Assembly: GCF_003991875.1 (NCBI RefSeq)
Contig: NZ_CP031423.1
Location: 248,001-312,000 of the forward strand
Length of the DNA stretch: 64,000 nucleotides
Reading direction: 5' to 3'
Source: Microbacterium lemovicicum
GTDB lineage: Bacteria > Actinomycetota > Actinomycetes > Actinomycetales > Microbacteriaceae
Under the pieces are notes generated by a model. It made no database searches. It was not told the origin of the DNA and saw only the letters and a list, made by a program, of their open reading frames with translations. The translations under genes were made by a program, and so were the position numbers. Positions 63,030 through 64,000 of this stretch are shown in pieces. How positions within the stretch are numbered: the first letter of the stretch is position 1; each line of letters opens with the position of its first letter.

Positions 63030-63035
63030 AGCCTA
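63030..63035 (-). promoter_or_regulatory. Leaderless-type -10 of the ATP-grasp gene (TAGGCT)
   Basis: TAGGCT on the minus strand, 6 bases before the ATG at 63023. Confidence 0.5.
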
Positions 63036-63197
63036 TGCGCGGTCTCGATCTCCGCCCAGGGCGGGGGACCGCTTCCAGGTGCGCAGGGCGGGCTCGCGCG
63101 TCGGACGAGCTCACCGGCATCCCGACAGCCCGGTCGTCGCACTCCGGCATCTCTGCGCCGATCTCTGCACGCTCGAACAGGGCTCTGCGGGTATTGC

Positions 63198-63222
63198 TTG
63201 ACCTTTCCACTGTGTCAGGGTC
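63198..63222 (+). promoter_or_regulatory. MerR-type promoter/operator
   Basis: TTGACC as -35, overlapping an imperfect dyad from 63200 (GACC) to 63222 (GGTC); 17 of 23 positions match their reverse complement. A dyad next to a -35 with a long spacer is the usual MerR arrangement. The -10 is not obvious. Confidence 0.5.
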
Positions 63223-63238
63223 GAGCGTGGTCTCCATC

Positions 63239-64000
63239 ATGTACACCATTGGAGAGTTCGCAGCCTACGGGCGGGTGAGCGCGCGGATGCTGCGGCACTA
63301 CGACGCGATCGGACTGCTCACGCCCGCGCGGGTCGACGCGATCACCGGGTACCGGCGCTACGAGTCCTCGCAGCTGTCGGACCTGACTCGCATCGTCGAC
63401 CTCCGCGGATTCGGCTGCTCGCTGGACGACGCCGCCGAGGTGCTCTCGTCGGGCGACCGGGACGCGGCGACTCGCGCGATCCTGGCCCGTCGGCGCGAGG
63501 ACCTCGCGGTCTCGATCGCCGCCGACACCGCGCGCCTCGCCCTGATCGATGCGCGACTCTCCCGTCTCGAAGGAGCCCGCACCATGAACCGCATCACCTA
63601 CACCTCGCTGCCCGCCGTCACCGTGTACGCGGCCAGCGGCATCGCACCCGGAGGGGGCCCGGACAACGTCTCGCCGGTCGTGGATCGCATCCTGCCGCCG
63701 CTGCTCCACTCCCTTCAGGAATCGGGCGTCGACTTCCGCGAGCCCGGCATCTTCTGGTACGAACCGGTCGAGGGGAGCGATGACCTGCGCGTCCGGGTGT
63801 CGTGGATCGCCGCCGGCGATCCCGTCGAGCACCCGGCCTGGGAGGTCGTCACCCTCCCCGAGGTCGTTCACGCCGCTGTCTTCGACTATCGCGGCGACAT
63901 GCGCGGAATCGGCGACGCGTGGCAGGAGTTCATGTCCGGGCTCGCCGAGGCCGGGGTGACGATGACCGGCGCGGGGCGTGAGGTGTACCTCGAGTCCGAA
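63239..64000 (+). CDS. MerR family regulator with GyrI-like effector domain (3' end outside window)
   Basis: The N-terminal MerR HTH is MYTIGEFAAYGRVSARMLRH, YDAIGLLTPARVDAITGYRR, YESSQLSDLTRIVDLRGFGC, with a short coiled linker. A GyrI/SoxS-like ligand domain follows from about residue 118 (NRITYTSLPAVTVYAASGIA). Such two-domain proteins (BmrR/TipA-like) sense small hydrophobic drugs or stress compounds. The frame is still open at base 64000, after 254 codons. Confidence 0.88.
   Translation, partial: MYTIGEFAAYGRVSARMLRHYDAIGLLTPARVDAITGYRRYESSQLSDLTRIVDLRGFGCSLDDAAEVLSSGDRDAATRAILARRREDLAVSIAADTARLALIDARLSRLEGARTMNRITYTSLPAVTVYAASGIAPGGGPDNVSPVVDRILPPLLHSLQESGVDFREPGIFWYEPVEGSDDLRVRVSWIAAGDPVEHPAWEVVTLPEVVHAAVFDYRGDMRGIGDAWQEFMSGLAEAGVTMTGAGREVYLESE

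Overview
The window is a GC-rich (about 70%) actinobacterial chromosome segment. Gene content and order (ftsH-folE-folP-folB-folK-DUF3180-PH proteins-DUF2520-panC-lysS, then cls, clpC and an ArgA-type acetyltransferase) and protein similarity point to Microbacteriaceae, most likely Microbacterium. I saw no rRNA, tRNA, CRISPR array, prophage or insertion sequence. The first gene (ftsH) and the last (a MerR regulator) are cut by the window ends.

Layout. 1-10.1 kb (+): FtsH protease, four folate-biosynthesis genes, DUF3180 and two PH-domain membrane proteins, a DUF2520 Rossmann protein, a divergent PanC and LysS, mostly with overlapping stop and start codons. 10.1-18.3 kb: DUF4192 protein, cardiolipin synthase, a duplicated-domain lipoprotein, a DUF2975/HTH pair, ClpC and ArgA. 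18.4-27.9 kb (-): the phenylacetyl-CoA catabolic cluster in two transcripts (paaF-H-Z-I and paaA-B-C-D-E-G), each preceded by a near-identical 12-bp palindrome, with the divergent TetR gene paaR. 28-29 kb: a DUF4232-like protein and a probable small RNA with two C-rich hairpin loops. 29-35.8 kb: permease, glutamine-synthetase-like ligase, SDR, aldehyde dehydrogenase, gamma-glutamyl hydrolase and GntR regulator. Together these could convert ethanolamine to glycine through gamma-glutamyl intermediates. 35.8-40.6 kb: RadA, an MFS exporter, an F420-type oxidoreductase and DUF3237.

41.2-44.4 kb (+): an Asp23/AmaP/GlsB/CsbD envelope-stress operon. It is preceded by a highly structured leader in which one RNA segment can pair with either of two partners, one pairing forming a terminator. 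44.4-46.6 kb: a hypothetical protein, an esterase and a membrane protein. 46.7-56.5 kb (-): an eight-gene operon (two amidohydrolase-family decarboxylase-like enzymes, a ThDP enzyme, an aldehyde dehydrogenase and an ABC importer with two different permeases) under an IclR regulator, substrate unknown. 56.6-64 kb: a membrane protein, a GntR regulator divergent from a fused FAD/Fe-S dehydrogenase, a flavin-dependent oxidoreductase, a TupA-like ATP-grasp protein and a MerR regulator.

Two patterns run through the window. Many first-in-transcript genes have a TANNCT-like -10 hexamer 5-7 bases before the start codon, which implies leaderless mRNAs. The hexamer GGATGC/GCATCC, often as the palindrome GGATGCCGCGGCATCC, recurs in both coding and non-coding DNA.
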